This document shows, piece after piece, positions 9,110 to 16,075 of a stretch of DNA of 64,000 nt. The notes under the pieces were generated by a model. It made no database searches, had not been told where the DNA came from, and worked only from the letters and a program-made list of their open reading frames with translations. Location of the stretch: NCBI RefSeq assembly GCF_002933275.1, contig NZ_PSSX01000001.1, positions 484,995 to 548,994 of the forward strand. Reading direction: 5' to 3'. Numbering within the stretch: position 1 is the first letter of the stretch; the number at the start of each line of letters is the position of its first letter. Position numbers and translations under genes: made by a program. Source of the DNA: Marinobacter maroccanus. GTDB lineage: Bacteria; Pseudomonadota; Gammaproteobacteria; Pseudomonadales; Oleiphilaceae.

Positions 9110-10189
9110 GTGCCTACCATTACTGTCAGAACTCGTGCCGATGGTACCAAATCATACCGGGCGGCAATCCGCTTGAAGCGAAAAGGAAAGGTAGTATATC
9201 GCGAAAGCCGCACCTTTGACCGTAAGGCTTTGGCGAAAGATTGGGCAACCCGCCGTGAGTTGGAGCTTCAGGAGCCAGGTGCCATTGATAAGGTTCGTCA
9301 TCGTGGTGTCACCATCGGCGATCTGATCGTGCGGTACCAGAAAGAGTTTGGCGCGGGTTTTGGGCGTAGCAAGGCCATGGATATGGAACGACTCCAGACC
9401 TATGACCTGGCAAAGCTGGATGCCCTGGAGATCCGAAGTCAGGATTTTGTTGCGCATGTTGCGGAACGGGTGAAGACAGTGAAGCCGCAGACGGCTGCGA
9501 ATGATCTGATCTGGCTGCGGGGAGTATTCAAGACTGCCCGGAGTGCATGGGGTATACCTGTTGCACTGGACGCGCTGAATGACGCGGCTGAAACCTGCCG
9601 GCGTGAGCGGCTGGTGGCAAAGCCCGCAAAACGGGATCGAAGGCCTACGCTCGGCGAGCTGGAAAAAATACTCGAGTACGGAAAGAGCACGGAGTCCCGG
9701 CGTACCGTTCGCACCGGTGATGTCATTCTATTCGCTCTATTCTCAGCTCGCCGCCAGGAGGAGATCACTCGGATCCGATGGGTTGATCTGGATAAGCGGA
9801 CTCAGAGCGTTATTGTCCCCGACATGAAACACCCCAATCAGAAGAGCGGCAATCATCGCAGGGTCTACCTCACCGACGAGGCCTGGTCCATCATTCACCA
9901 GCAACCAGAAATCGATGAACGGATCTTCCCCTTCAACTCAAAATCCATCAGCGCCCGTTTCACCGAGTGGTGCAAGCTCCTTGGCATTTCTGACCTGCAC
10001 TTCCATGACCTTCGGCACGAGTGCATCAGCTGGCTGTTTGAGCGTGGGTGGGATATTCCGCGCGTGGCTGGCGTTAGCGGTCACACTACTTGGTCGTCTT
10101 TGCAGAGGTACACGCACCTGAGCCAACACGAGCCTCACGACAAATATCTCAATTGGCATTGGAGGCCGCTAGTTGGTACTTTCTCGTGA
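9110..10189 (+). CDS. int: Tyrosine-type site-specific integrase (dusA-specific)
   Basis: The 359-aa phage integrase catalyses attP x attB recombination. An N-terminal arm-binding domain (TITVRTRADGTKSYRA) and a SAM-like core-binding domain (about residues 75-165) precede the catalytic domain, with arginine in ALFSARRQEEITRIRW, HxxR in HDLRHE, the histidine of SGHTT and the nucleophile tyrosine in LQRYTHL. The GTG at 9110 is chosen because GGAG lies 5 bp upstream; an in-frame ATG at 9050 would extend the protein across the repeated sites. It is divergent from dusA and immediately inside attL, as in other dusA-integrating elements. Confidence 0.94.
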   Translation: MPTITVRTRADGTKSYRAAIRLKRKGKVVYRESRTFDRKALAKDWATRRELELQEPGAIDKVRHRGVTIGDLIVRYQKEFGAGFGRSKAMDMERLQTYDLAKLDALEIRSQDFVAHVAERVKTVKPQTAANDLIWLRGVFKTARSAWGIPVALDALNDAAETCRRERLVAKPAKRDRRPTLGELEKILEYGKSTESRRTVRTGDVILFALFSARRQEEITRIRWVDLDKRTQSVIVPDMKHPNQKSGNHRRVYLTDEAWSIIHQQPEIDERIFPFNSKSISARFTEWCKLLGISDLHFHDLRHECISWLFERGWDIPRVAGVSGHTTWSSLQRYTHLSQHEPHDKYLNWHWRPLVGTFS

Positions 10190-10237
10190 CAGTTCTCGAA
10201 TTTGTTCGGTAGCTATCGGGTTTTACTCATGTCTGCG

Positions 10238-10250
10238 ACTAAAATTTAGT
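10238..10250. promoter_or_regulatory. Candidate HicB operator upstream of hicA
   Basis: ACTAAA-a-TTTAGT is an exact inverted repeat 28 bp before the hicA start, in an AT-rich stretch. HicB-type antitoxins with a ribbon-helix-helix domain commonly repress their own promoter at such sites; assignment here is by position and symmetry only. Confidence 0.45.
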
Positions 10251-10278
10251 TGCATATTTGCTGTCAGGAACTAGAATT

Positions 10279-10545
10279 GTGAGCGCAAAGGATAAGCTGA
10301 AATCAAAGTTGCGTAGCAAGCCGACTCCCAAGGATGTGAAATGGTCGGAGCTAAGAAACTTGCTGGTTTCTCTGGGTTTCGAAGAAAAGCAATGCTCAGG
10401 ATCTAGGGTGCGCTTTTATAAGCCTGAGACTGACGGCGCTCCTCGGAGAATTATACGTCTCCATCGACCCCACCCTGAGCCGATCTGTGGGCCTAAATTG
10501 GTCCAAAGCGTTGCAAACTCTCTTATTGAATGGGATCTGATATGA
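10279..10545 (+). CDS. hicA: HicA-family mRNA interferase toxin
   Basis: HicA toxins are small dsRBD-fold ribonucleases that cleave mRNA and are neutralised by HicB. This 88-aa protein has the branch-typical blocks KWSELRNLLVSLGFEE, GSRVRF (residues 41-46) and the active-site region LHRPHP (61-66) with its histidines. The GTG start is preceded by AGGAAC at good spacing; an upstream in-frame TTG at 10258 lacks a ribosome site. The stop overlaps the hicB start (ATGA), so translation is coupled. The order toxin-antitoxin is standard for hicAB. Confidence 0.85.
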   Translation: MSAKDKLKSKLRSKPTPKDVKWSELRNLLVSLGFEEKQCSGSRVRFYKPETDGAPRRIIRLHRPHPEPICGPKLVQSVANSLIEWDLI

Positions 10546-11033
10546 CTATGAGCCTTTTAAAGCATCGAGGGCAACTAGGGTCAGTTGATTTTGATTTAGA
10601 TACCAAGCGCCTGTTCGGTAAGTTGATGTTTATTGACGACCTGGTCACGTATGAGGCTTCAGATCTTGAAGGCTTGGAACGCGAGTTTAGAATTTCTGTC
10701 GATGAGTATCTTGCTGATTGTGAGGAGCTCGGGGTCGCCCCGAATAAGCCCTTCAAGGGCAGCTTTAACGTCAGAGTCGGAAGTGAGCTGCATAAAAAAG
10801 TGGCTCATCGGGCAGCTGAAACCGGCGTAGGCCTAAACGATTACGTTATCAAAGCTCTTGAGGATTCGCTTAATGGCGGATCTGTCGTTCATCATGAGCA
10901 CAAGCATACTCATGTGATTAAAGGAAGCGCTATTGTAGATTACGACTCTCCTCAACCATCTACTGGAGAATGGAAGATCTCGTCTGGAAGTGATTGGTCT
11001 TCGCGGAAAAGAGAGATTGGCTCATGTCATTGA
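10542..11033 (+). CDS. hicB: HicB-family antitoxin with C-terminal extension
   Basis: Residues 14-65 form the HicB RNase H-like domain (GKLMFIDDLVTYEASDL and DEYLADCEELG) and residues ~72-110 a ribbon-helix-helix DNA-binding domain (FKGSFNVRVGSELHKKVAHR). About 53 further residues follow, with a histidine-rich start (HHEHKHTH) and two tryptophans, which ordinary ~110-aa HicB proteins lack. In chaperone-controlled TA systems such C-terminal tails (ChAD) make the antitoxin depend on a SecB-like chaperone, and the next gene may encode one. The start at 10542 uses the ATGA overlap with hicA; ATGs at 10530 and 10548 are alternatives. Confidence 0.85.
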   Translation: MTMSLLKHRGQLGSVDFDLDTKRLFGKLMFIDDLVTYEASDLEGLEREFRISVDEYLADCEELGVAPNKPFKGSFNVRVGSELHKKVAHRAAETGVGLNDYVIKALEDSLNGGSVVHHEHKHTHVIKGSAIVDYDSPQPSTGEWKISSGSDWSSRKREIGSCH

Positions 11034-11464
11034 AACTCTTTGAGAAAGCTTATCTTTACCACATAACTTACTCAAAGTTGTATGCCGAGATTCACGATCC
11101 GAATGAGGCTGACCGTGGAGGTAGAGTTTTAGTTGAGGGAGACGCTACGCCTTCTATTGAAGATAATAAACTAGTATTTGATGTCGTCCTGTCGGCAGCT
11201 TTCTATCCCAAAGATGCCGATGTTGAGGATGAGGATTCAGTGGTAGCTGAGGCAGAGATCTGCGCCAAAGCAATTTTTCATGCTGACCGCGAATTTGGAG
11301 ACGAGGAATCAGCTGCAATAGATGGCTTTAGCGCTCAGCAACGGCATAAGTTTTCGGATCGTCACTTTGCGGTCGTAGAAACAGTTCTGATGAGCAAGCT
11401 AAAGGCGCTTATGTCGGATCTGCAAATGCCTCTCGGAATACCTTTTCAGCTTACAAGATCGTGA
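11024..11464 (+). CDS. SecB-like protein, probable TA-associated chaperone
   Basis: The 146-aa acidic protein overlaps hicB by 10 bp, so the three genes form one operon. By eye its layout follows SecB: an opening strand (YLYHITYSKLYAEI) like the SecB start, a central pair of strands (KLVFDVVLSAAFYP then VVAEAEICAKAIFHAD) and a closing helix-to-PxxLxxPxxF segment (VETVLMSKLKALMSDLQMP then GIPFQL) where SecB has its last helix. Sequence identity is low. Neighbourhood and the HicB tail support a HicAB-dedicated chaperone; without a profile search this remains inference. Confidence 0.5.
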   Translation: MSLKLFEKAYLYHITYSKLYAEIHDPNEADRGGRVLVEGDATPSIEDNKLVFDVVLSAAFYPKDADVEDEDSVVAEAEICAKAIFHADREFGDEESAAIDGFSAQQRHKFSDRHFAVVETVLMSKLKALMSDLQMPLGIPFQLTRS

Positions 11465-11505
11465 CCTCACGTTGACACTGCTGAGCAGGCACTTTGAAGT
11501 GTAAA

Positions 11506-11531
11506 AAAGGCGGCTTTTGCCGTCTTTTTTT
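11506..11531 (+). terminator. Rho-independent terminator after the hicAB-secB-like operon
   Basis: A 9 bp stem (aaaggcggc/gccgtcttt, one G-T pair) with a TTTT loop runs into seven T residues, 42 bp after the stop codon. Confidence 0.85.
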
Positions 11532-11836
11532 GTGCCATTACCATCCCAGAGTGTAAAAGATTGCAAAATATAAAGTTGTCAAATTGACAATATTGATTTA
11601 TTTAAATGCTTATTATGTTGTTAATGTCATTTTAACTATTTTTACAGATCTTTGTATTTTCTGACTTTTGTTCTGACAGCCCATTCTTGACTGTTTAATA
11701 AAGTAATTGTCTTTTCGTGCTCACACATAATATGTCAAAAAAATAACTGTCAAAACAGCGTGTTGCGTTTGCATTTGGTTCGTGTAGATTTCTCTCCAGT
11801 GGCCACGCAAACGAATATCAACACAAGGAGTAAGTC
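11532..11836. promoter_or_regulatory. AT-rich intergenic region with repeated TGTCA motifs
   Basis: No convincing gene lies here. The stretch is far more AT-rich than its surroundings and carries several TGTCA/TGACA motifs, including the palindrome ttgtca-aat-tgacaa at about 11577-11591, a tctgac/ctgacag pair near 11660-11680, and tgtcaa at about 11733 and 11748. It precedes a small gene with a strong ribosome site, so it probably contains that gene's promoter and operator; another possibility is a protein-binding cluster acting on prophage maintenance. Confidence 0.45.
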
Positions 11837-12019
11837 ATGAGTAAAGAGGATTACCTGGCAGTTATCGGAGACATTGCTGATGGGGGAGCAATGCTTCAAA
11901 AGCCTGCAAGCTCCGGCATTGTTTCCGAGCGGATGGTCAACATTGCTGATTTGCTGTTTCAAGAGATTGGCGAGCTCGCCGATGCTGCCGTCCGACCCAA
12001 GCCTGATAATGACGAGTGA
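11837..12019 (+). CDS. Small acidic phage protein of unknown function (60 aa)
   Basis: The start is supported by acaaggagtaagtc immediately before the ATG. The protein is acidic and helical (NIADLLFQEIGELADAAV) without a recognisable domain. Its last 83 bp overlap the convergent 3' end of the early operon, so antisense interaction between the two messages is possible. It is preceded by the AT-rich motif cluster, suggesting separate regulation from the integrase side. Confidence 0.6.
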   Translation: MSKEDYLAVIGDIADGGAMLQKPASSGIVSERMVNIADLLFQEIGELADAAVRPKPDNDE

Positions 12020-12254
12020 TATATCGAAACATGGTGGCGGCCTCCGGGTTGTGATCTAGCTCCGCCCTGGACTCGATAGCGCACGCTGCTAATACAAAAT
12101 CCCTGGCGTCATCCTCCGTGTGGGTGCCGTCAGGGACTTCCAGGCTAAACTTCGCTGACCTACGCCTATCCAGATAAAGCCGGAACTGGGCATCTTGGCA
12201 GAGCATTGCAGCCTTCCTGGCCAGATATCCGCCTTTGGGTTTCTCGTCGCTCAT
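11937..12254 (-). CDS. Conserved phage early protein (105 aa), unknown function
   Basis: Last gene of the minus-strand early operon. The layout GGYLARKAAMLCQDAQFRLYLD followed by DARDFVLAACAIESRAELD and a C-terminal F-x-Y-I-x-x-H-Y-x-x-W is one I associate with small early proteins of Pseudomonas-type temperate phages, for which no function is established. Start and upstream stop overlap as ATGA, showing translational coupling. The 3' end overlaps a convergent small gene. Confidence 0.7.
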   Translation of the reverse strand: MSDEKPKGGYLARKAAMLCQDAQFRLYLDRRRSAKFSLEVPDGTHTEDDARDFVLAACAIESRAELDHNPEAATMFRYITRHYQAWVGRQHRRARQSLETANQQC

Positions 12255-12448
12255 ATCCGTTTCTGCTTCTGGTGATACTGAATGACCAGGGACAGCTCCC
12301 GCAGGCTGATGGTGTCAATGGACTTTCCGCGCTCATCGAGTAATTCCAGAACCTCGCCCTGTTCCTCAAGGTCCATATGTTTCAGTTCCAGTGCCGGTTC
12401 CAGCATGTCCATCGCTTGGAGCGTTTGTCGGATTTGAGAAGCTTTCAC
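12251..12448 (-). CDS. Small phage early protein (65 aa)
   Basis: GTG at 12448 is chosen because AAGGAGG lies 7 bp upstream and the GTGA overlaps the preceding stop; the longer reading frame back to 12502 has no ribosome site. The product begins VKASQIRQTLQAMDM and is highly charged and helical (LDERGKSIDTISLRELSLVIQYHQ). No function recognised. Confidence 0.65.
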   Translation of the reverse strand: MKASQIRQTLQAMDMLEPALELKHMDLEEQGEVLELLDERGKSIDTISLRELSLVIQYHQKQKRI

Positions 12449-12702
12449 GGTGTGGCCTCCTTGGTCAGGTGTTCTCGGCGGGGTGTTTGCCTCTTTGAGC
12501 AATGCCCGGATGCGGGCTGTAAAAGCCGGTAGGGCCGAATCACCGCCTCAACCACCAGCATCTCCGCCTTGATCGCCTGCCGGATCCGGTGGCACCAGCG
12601 CAGTGCTACTCCGGTTATTGCCTGGCCACGGTTGGCATCGCCTACCAGTTTCTTTGCCTGGCGGTATGCCGCCCGAAGCCTGTTTAACCTCGCGGTGATC
12701 AT
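12445..12702 (-). CDS. Small basic phage early protein (85 aa)
   Basis: A basic helical protein (MITARLNRLRAAYRQAKKLV) coupled by a 4 bp ATGA overlap to the gene upstream and by GTGA to the one downstream. Arginine/lysine content suggests nucleic-acid contact, but no domain is recognised. Confidence 0.6.
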   Translation of the reverse strand: MITARLNRLRAAYRQAKKLVGDANRGQAITGVALRWCHRIRQAIKAEMLVVEAVIRPYRLLQPASGHCSKRQTPRREHLTKEATP

Positions 12703-13070
12703 GCTGCTAACTCACTAGACTGAGTTACTGGTTGCCCGGCTCTGATTATCCTGTTCAGAGTTCGTGTATACCGGCCGATCTCGACCATCCGACTATCGAA
12801 AGCCTTTCGCGCATCGAGCTGGTTCATGTGCTCGAAAAAGTCGAGCCTCACCTCAAGCCGTGCGACGGGAATCGTCGGATCATGGGCGCCGGTGTAAGTA
12901 GCGTCTATAGGGTTGATAACGCAATCGATAGTCTTCACGTGGCCTGACAAACGACAGAACGCATGGGCTAGATCCAGCGTGCAGATCTTGCTAGATAGGC
13001 TGAAAATCTTTCTAGCGCGTTCCTGGAGCTTTTTTTCCATGTCCTCTTTGGTTAGCTCTTTCTTGTTCAT
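12699..13070 (-). CDS. Phage early protein (123 aa), unknown function
   Basis: ATG at 13070 has gaggaag upstream and gives a start MNKKELTKEDMEKKLQERAR; an in-frame start at 13178 would overlap the upstream gene more deeply. The central part (CTLDLAHAFCRLSGHVKTIDCVIN) and the C-terminal LDFFEHMNQLDARKAFDSRM are well-formed protein sequence, but I recognise no family. It overlaps its upstream neighbour by 59 bp. Confidence 0.6.
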   Translation of the reverse strand: MNKKELTKEDMEKKLQERARKIFSLSSKICTLDLAHAFCRLSGHVKTIDCVINPIDATYTGAHDPTIPVARLEVRLDFFEHMNQLDARKAFDSRMVEIGRYTRTLNRIIRAGQPVTQSSELAA

Positions 13071-13236
13071 GCTCTTCCTCGCTGTAAGTTTGATCGGATT
13101 CATGCTCGACGGCCCGTTCAAGGTATCGAGCTGCTTTTTCAGCCGTAGCGGCGGCAACTGGATGAGTTTCCTCGACAAAAGCCGCGCGAATGTAAGTTGC
13201 AGCCTGGTGCCAGGGATGGTTTCGTTTCACTTTCAC
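13012..13236 (-). CDS. Small phage early protein (74 aa)
   Basis: GTG start with ggag 8-9 bp upstream. The sequence is alanine/glutamate-rich and helical (TYIRAAFVEETHPVAAATAE followed by KAARYLERAVEHE), with a very polar C-terminus. No family recognised. The long overlap with the next gene lowers confidence. Confidence 0.5.
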   Translation of the reverse strand: MKVKRNHPWHQAATYIRAAFVEETHPVAAATAEKAARYLERAVEHESDQTYSEEEHEQERANQRGHGKKAPGTR

Positions 13237-13290
13237 TTGGTTCTCCGCTTCTCGTTTGTGATATCGGGCTTACGGCAGCCAGAAATTTAG

Positions 13291-13308
13291 GAGCAAGTGA
13301 CCTTGCTC
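13291..13308. other. Intercistronic hairpin in the early operon
   Basis: gagcaag-tgac-cttgctc is a perfect 7 bp stem with a 4-base loop in the 173 bp gap between the DUF2303 gene and the 74-aa gene. There is no adjacent T-run on the minus strand, so it is more likely an mRNA-stability or processing element than a terminator. The rest of the gap holds no gene. Confidence 0.4.
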
Positions 13309-13409
13309 TTACCCAATACACAGAACGATATGAGAAAAAACGGAGCACTTGGGGCGGAAAAACGGTCTTTTTCTGCATGTTTCTCGCCCCCTTTTTGATC
13401 TCAAATATG

Positions 13410-14255
13410 TTAGGGACTGAAATTGCCAACGAAGGTCTGCACCAGGTTGCCGTCGAGCGCGTGGATCAGGTGCTCTCGGAACTCCTTGGCCATTTCTTCC
13501 TGATGGTGCTCCAGGCGGACAATGCGCATGATCAGCTTTGGCGTCTCGCCGGTGATCAGGCTTACTCGCAGGCGGAAAGTGCGCTCGTCGAGGCCGTGAT
13601 AAGGCTCGCAGGTGAATTCGATGAACGCGGGCAGGGTGTCTTTGTTCTGGGCTTCCACTTCGCTCATGGCGCTTCGGCGGCCTCCGAAGGTGCGTTCTTC
13701 GCTGGTGCTTTCGGACTTGGCGCCAATGGTGATTCGGCGCACAGCAGCAACAGCGGCGGGCAGGTTCAGGGGTTCGCCGTTCTCGGCGGTGACTTTCAGC
13801 TGTGGTGCCCAGTCTTCCAGCCACTCGGCGAGTTCCTTCTGGTCCATCGGGCGACCGTTCTTGCCCAGCAGTTCCTCGAAAGCAGCAGTTTTTGGCAGGT
13901 CCAGCCGGGCGGTAAAGTCTGCGTGCCCTGGGTGTTCCAGGGTGCCCAGATCAAAGAGCACCTTGGCGGTCATGTTCTCCGGGTTTACGAAGCAGGGAAC
14001 GGTTGTACCCGGCTCGGCACCATTCTCTTGAACCTCGCCTGCAGTGAGGTTGGTGTACTCCGCAAACTCGTCAATCTGGGTGGTGGTCATTTTGCCGCGG
14101 TACCGGCGGCGGGTGGGCATGAAACGTTCCAGATCTTCCACCTTCACGCTCTCGGGCAGAGAGACCGCAGAGCCGTCTGTCTGTTCGTTGACGTGCTTGG
14201 CCGCCATGCCGGAAATAATCATGCTGATGGCGTGTTCCAGGGCTTGCTTGTCCAT
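13410..14255 (-). CDS. DUF2303 (YfdQ-like) phage protein
   Basis: The 281-aa product matches the DUF2303/YfdQ family of temperate-phage early proteins: VEDLERFMPTRRRYRGKM, FAEYTNL, the middle block HPGHADFTARLDLPKTAAFEELLG and a long C-terminal domain. Its biochemical role is unknown; relatives sit in recombination or anti-host gene clusters. ATG at 14255 (MDKQALEHAI) is preferred because it lies just after the upstream stop with gagg upstream. Confidence 0.8.
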   Translation of the reverse strand: MDKQALEHAISMIISGMAAKHVNEQTDGSAVSLPESVKVEDLERFMPTRRRYRGKMTTTQIDEFAEYTNLTAGEVQENGAEPGTTVPCFVNPENMTAKVLFDLGTLEHPGHADFTARLDLPKTAAFEELLGKNGRPMDQKELAEWLEDWAPQLKVTAENGEPLNLPAAVAAVRRITIGAKSESTSEERTFGGRRSAMSEVEAQNKDTLPAFIEFTCEPYHGLDERTFRLRVSLITGETPKLIMRIVRLEHHQEEMAKEFREHLIHALDGNLVQTFVGNFSP

Positions 14256-14259
14256 GTAA

Positions 14260-14634
14260 TCAATCCTCGCTTTTTGGGCTGGTTTCAGGCTCACCTCTGC
14301 GGGTGAACAGCTGGTTCTGGTTCTCCGAAAAGATGCTCAGCCGGCCGCCTGTGTTCACATGCATCGGGGTTTCGGTGGTGTCTTCCTCGGAGATCTTTCC
14401 GCGCAGGGTTGGCACGGTGTATTTCAGGGTATGGCCAATGTTCACCTGGTAGCTCTGGCCGATCCGCTTCAGGTTCAGCTTGATATCGATGCTGCCCTTG
14501 TCGTTGTTGTCGACAACGCCGCCGGCTACCTCGCTGAGCGCGCGGGCCAGCTTCTGGATGAACACGCCGCCATCCAAATCCTCAAAAAACTGGGTAACGT
14601 CGGTGTCTCTGTGCGTGGGTGCGGGTGCACTCAT
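14260..14634 (-). CDS. Conserved phage protein encoded with DUF2303 (124 aa)
   Basis: A 124-aa protein ending 4 bp before the DUF2303 gene. The segment HRDTDVTQFFEDLDGGVFIQ followed by KLARALSEVAGGVVD, then DIKLNLKRIGQSYQVNIGHT, looks like a small alpha/beta domain found as partner of DUF2303 in other prophages. A ribosome site (ggagtatcacc) precedes the ATG. No function is known. Confidence 0.65.
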   Translation of the reverse strand: MSAPAPTHRDTDVTQFFEDLDGGVFIQKLARALSEVAGGVVDNNDKGSIDIKLNLKRIGQSYQVNIGHTLKYTVPTLRGKISEEDTTETPMHVNTGGRLSIFSENQNQLFTRRGEPETSPKSED

Positions 14635-14668
14635 GGTGATACTCCTGTTGCGTCTGTTATTGGTGAGT

Positions 14669-15043
14669 TCAGGGCAGCGTTTGCGCTGCGGGTCTGACGA
14701 TGGTTTCAGATGAGCCGTTGCCGTAATCCCAGCCGGTGTAGCTCTGGCAATTCAGCCTGCTGAGGTTGTCCGCCACCTGGTCGATCGCATCGGCACTCAT
14801 GAACTTCTTCAGGCTGGTGCCGGTAGTCATCAGGAACGTGAACAGCTGCAGTGCCTGGCGCATGTGGTTAGGGTCCAGGTACTGGAATTCGCTCACGTTC
14901 AGCGGGTTGAGTTCGCCATCCCACAGCGCCAGCAGGAAGTTTCCGGCGTGGCGGGCGTCGCTTCCGGTACCGGAGCTGGCAAGCTCGTGGAGCTCATGCA
15001 GTGCGCGCTCGATGTCGTTGGCGCTGGCTTTCAGCGTGATCAT
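14669..15043 (-). CDS. Phage early protein (124 aa), unknown function
   Basis: ATG at 15043 has gtgagga at good spacing; the longer reading frame up to 15193 runs through the neighbouring gene. The protein has a helical N-terminus (ANDIERALHELHELAS), a central FLLALWDGELNPLNVSEF and a region DPNHMRQALQLFTFLM. No family is recognised. Confidence 0.6.
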   Translation of the reverse strand: MITLKASANDIERALHELHELASSGTGSDARHAGNFLLALWDGELNPLNVSEFQYLDPNHMRQALQLFTFLMTTGTSLKKFMSADAIDQVADNLSRLNCQSYTGWDYGNGSSETIVRPAAQTLP

Positions 15044-15053
15044 GATGTGGTCC

Positions 15054-15248
15054 TCACTTTTTCTGGCTATCCACCACACGCAGGCGAGGGCGGAGACGAG
15101 TAACAACAGGTGGCTGGTCATTGGCGGCTTCCTCCAGGTGAGCTCGGTACCGGAATCCTTCCTGCTTCCACACCAGGCGTTTGCCCTGGGCATTGGCGAA
15201 GCGGATCAGATCGATAACGCGGGTGTTCTCCGGCAGATCAAGATGCAT
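15054..15248 (-). CDS. Small phage early protein (64 aa)
   Basis: A strong AGGAGG site lies 6 bp before the ATG. The product starts MHLDLPENTRVIDLIRFANA and is basic at the C-terminus (RLRPRLRVV). No function recognised. It overlaps the upstream gene by 11 bp. Confidence 0.6.
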   Translation of the reverse strand: MHLDLPENTRVIDLIRFANAQGKRLVWKQEGFRYRAHLEEAANDQPPVVTRLRPRLRVVDSQKK

Positions 15249-15522
15249 GGGATTCCTCCTGGCGGGTGGCGTTGAAGTTGCCGTTCTGAAGCGTTCGGAT
15301 GGTGCGTGACACTCGTTGAATTCGGCTCTTAACCTCGTGGGGCTGGCGCTGGATGTCGCGCACGATGTGAATGGTGCGCAGCCGTACCAGATCCTGCTCT
15401 GAAGTCGGGAAGCGTTCGACGTGTTCGTCGATGGCTCTCTGTACCTGGCGGTGCTTGCCGTTTTGCACGGCTAGCCAGATGGCTTTCCAGCTCAGCAGCT
15501 CGATTTCCTCAATGGTTTTCAT
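15238..15522 (-). CDS. Small phage early protein (94 aa)
   Basis: Starts MKTIEEIELLSWKAIWLAVQ with aaggagtcacg before the ATG. Charged and helical, with RTIHIVRDIQRQPHEVKSRI in the middle. No family recognised. Lies 14 bp downstream of the PrtN-like gene. Confidence 0.6.
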   Translation of the reverse strand: MKTIEEIELLSWKAIWLAVQNGKHRQVQRAIDEHVERFPTSEQDLVRLRTIHIVRDIQRQPHEVKSRIQRVSRTIRTLQNGNFNATRQEESHAS

Positions 15523-15536
15523 CGTGACTCCTTGTG

Positions 15537-15800
15537 TCAGGCCGCGTTGACCTGGTCCCACTCCCGGCGGGCTTTGGTGCGTTGTTCGTCGATGTAGTTG
15601 GCCAGATCCTGCGCGCTGACAAGCCAGGGGCTTTTCTGCGTACCGCCCCGGTAGGCCGTAACCGGCAGCTGCTGGCGAGCCGCTCGCTTCTTTGCCATGT
15701 CAGGCTTCAGCCCGAAAAACTTCTCGCACACCTCCTCAAGCGGAATCTCGGCGGTACCGAACTCAGCCATCAGTGCGAAAAACGTGGAAATCTGCTTCAC
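15537..15800 (-). CDS. PrtN-like transcriptional activator
   Basis: The 87-aa product matches the PrtN family of pyocin/prophage activators: FFALMAEFGTAEIPLEEVCE then KFFGL, AxKKRAARQQLPVTAYR, and KSPWLVSAQDLANYIDEQR. PrtN switches on R/F-pyocin genes in Pseudomonas after SOS release from PrtR. The GTG at 15800 overlaps the KilAC-like stop (GTGA) and has AGGAGG upstream. In this prophage it may activate early or late genes; no P-box was assigned. Confidence 0.75.
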   Translation of the reverse strand: MKQISTFFALMAEFGTAEIPLEEVCEKFFGLKPDMAKKRAARQQLPVTAYRGGTQKSPWLVSAQDLANYIDEQRTKARREWDQVNAA

Positions 15801-16075
15801 GAGGCCTCCTGAATGTCGATCTGCTCTGCGAACTCTTTGCGCAGGAATTCCAGGCCGGCAGGACTCACGAGCGTTTTGGCGCTGTGTTGCAGGCCGCGAA
15901 CCGGGTGATGAAAGGATTTGGTTTCCACCTTGAACAGGCCGCGTTTGGTGTAGCGCCAGCTCGGCAGGCGCTGGTTGTCCAGGATGCCGCGGCTTTTGAG
16001 CGTGCGGATCATCTTGCGTGGGCCAAGGTTCAGCGTTTTCGCGGCTTCGGCGAGGGTGATGTACTCGGGGATCAT
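15797..16075 (-). CDS. KilAC-type (antirepressor C-terminal domain) phage protein
   Basis: This 92-aa protein corresponds to the KilAC/ANT domain usually found at the C-terminus of phage antirepressors: ITLAEAAKTLNLGPRKMIRT followed by LKSRGILD, then a YxxxGLFKVE-like block and KTLVSPAGLEFLRKEF. It lacks the N-terminal BRO or Rha domain, so it is a stand-alone DNA-binding-like unit. It is coupled by 4 bp overlaps to the HTH gene upstream and the PrtN-like gene downstream. Confidence 0.7.
   Translation of the reverse strand: MIPEYITLAEAAKTLNLGPRKMIRTLKSRGILDNQRLPSWRYTKRGLFKVETKSFHHPVRGLQHSAKTLVSPAGLEFLRKEFAEQIDIQEAS

Noticed and set aside
13197..14306. 369-aa plus-strand frame opposite the DUF2303 gene
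   Set aside because: The minus-strand genes have ribosome sites and a known family; the plus frame has none.
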